A DNA stretch of 64,000 nucleotides from Bolinopsis microptera. Its lineage: Eukaryota; Ctenophora; Tentaculata; Lobata; Bolinopsidae. Shown piece after piece: positions 63,665 through 64,000 of the stretch (position 1 is the stretch's first letter; each line of letters begins with the position of its first letter). The stretch spans positions 12,323,837 to 12,387,836 of the forward strand of contig NC_087080.1 of the NCBI RefSeq assembly GCF_026151205.1. The letters are read 5' to 3'. The notes below the pieces were generated by a model. The model did not search any database. It was not told where the DNA came from and saw only the letters and a list, made by a program, of their open reading frames with translations. Made by a program: the position numbers and the translations under genes.

Positions 63665-64000
63665 ATTCCTTATCCGTCACCACGTGTCTCAGATCAGCGT
63701 TACCTTTAGCTTTTGGTGTTGGTTATGTTAGATCAGCTCAAATTTCATTTATTTCGAACTGTTTTGATCTAAGATCATATCGAACATTAATTCATGTGGT
63801 AAGAGGTTTTATGACGTTCTTTAATGAGGTATCAGAGATGATGACAATGACAAGATTTGAGACTAAGGCCCTAGCTAGACGGTACGACTACGTGACCCAT
63901 CACGTGATGGTGTATTTGTTCCTAGTTAGACGTGACGTCCTGAGTAGTACTAGTTATAGTACGTGATGCGGTCTTCGTTCTAGCTAGACGGTACTAACAA
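63665..64000. other. ATP2C1 upstream region
   Basis: The start-side sequence contains two copies of CTAGCTAGACGGTAC (about 63873 and 63981), separated by TACGTGAC/TCACGTGA palindromic stretches. This could be promoter sequence or one end of another repeat; it cannot be decided from the window. Confidence 0.35.

Overview
The window is nuclear DNA of a multicellular animal. It carries AT-rich, intron-rich genes with GT-AG splice sites and no bacterial-style operons. Four genes are clear orthologues of animal proteins: TMEM129, SLC38A9, RPGRIP1L and ATP2C1 (SPCA). RPGRIP1L belongs to the ciliary transition zone and SLC38A9 to lysosomal amino-acid sensing. The mix of short introns, abundant DNA transposons, a Helitron, Penelope-type GIY-YIG sequence and CR1-like fragments would suit a cnidarian or another early-branching invertebrate, but that placement is inference. 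I built all exon models by hand from splice sites and phase; for every model with a start and a stop the exon lengths sum to a whole number of codons.

Layout: 1-290, the last two exons of a glycine-rich protein. 0.9-3.1 kb, repeats and a decayed CR1-like retroelement. 3.5-5.2 kb, TMEM129 (+). 5.9-8.6 kb, two small unidentified minus-strand genes. 8.7-12.8 kb, a Helitron with a long Rep/helicase ORF. 14.75-20.36 kb, SLC38A9 (+, 13 exons) with a 5'-truncated GIY-YIG element in one intron. 21-23 kb, dispersed short repeats. 23.3 kb, an intronless Ly6/uPAR-type protein. 25.5 kb, a small secreted basic protein. 27.6-29.7 kb, an unidentified four-exon gene. 30.3-47.6 kb, RPGRIP1L (-, 26 exons), holding a 4.2 kb palindromic transposon and, in another intron, an oppositely oriented TSP1-domain membrane protein. 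48.4-51 kb, two unidentified minus-strand genes. 52.5-54.8 kb, a nest of short repeats. 55.4-63.7 kb, ATP2C1 (-, 18 exons) with an antisense SLC35F-like pseudogene in one intron.

The host genes do not form one pathway. ATP2C1 serves the Golgi, TMEM129 the ER, SLC38A9 the lysosome and RPGRIP1L the cilium. What stands out is the interplay between repeats and splicing. A palindromic transposon sits at a 3' splice site, with the AG present in both target-site duplication copies. A second element supplies a polypyrimidine tract next to an acceptor. One minisatellite looks like about 14 tandem copies of a gene's own 5' splice site, and a second intron shows the same tendency. Three short SINE-like families, most copies with target-site duplications, and three TTAA-flanked inverted-repeat elements, two of them with G/C-homopolymer ends, complete the picture. 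I found no CRISPR array, rRNA or convincing tRNA gene.
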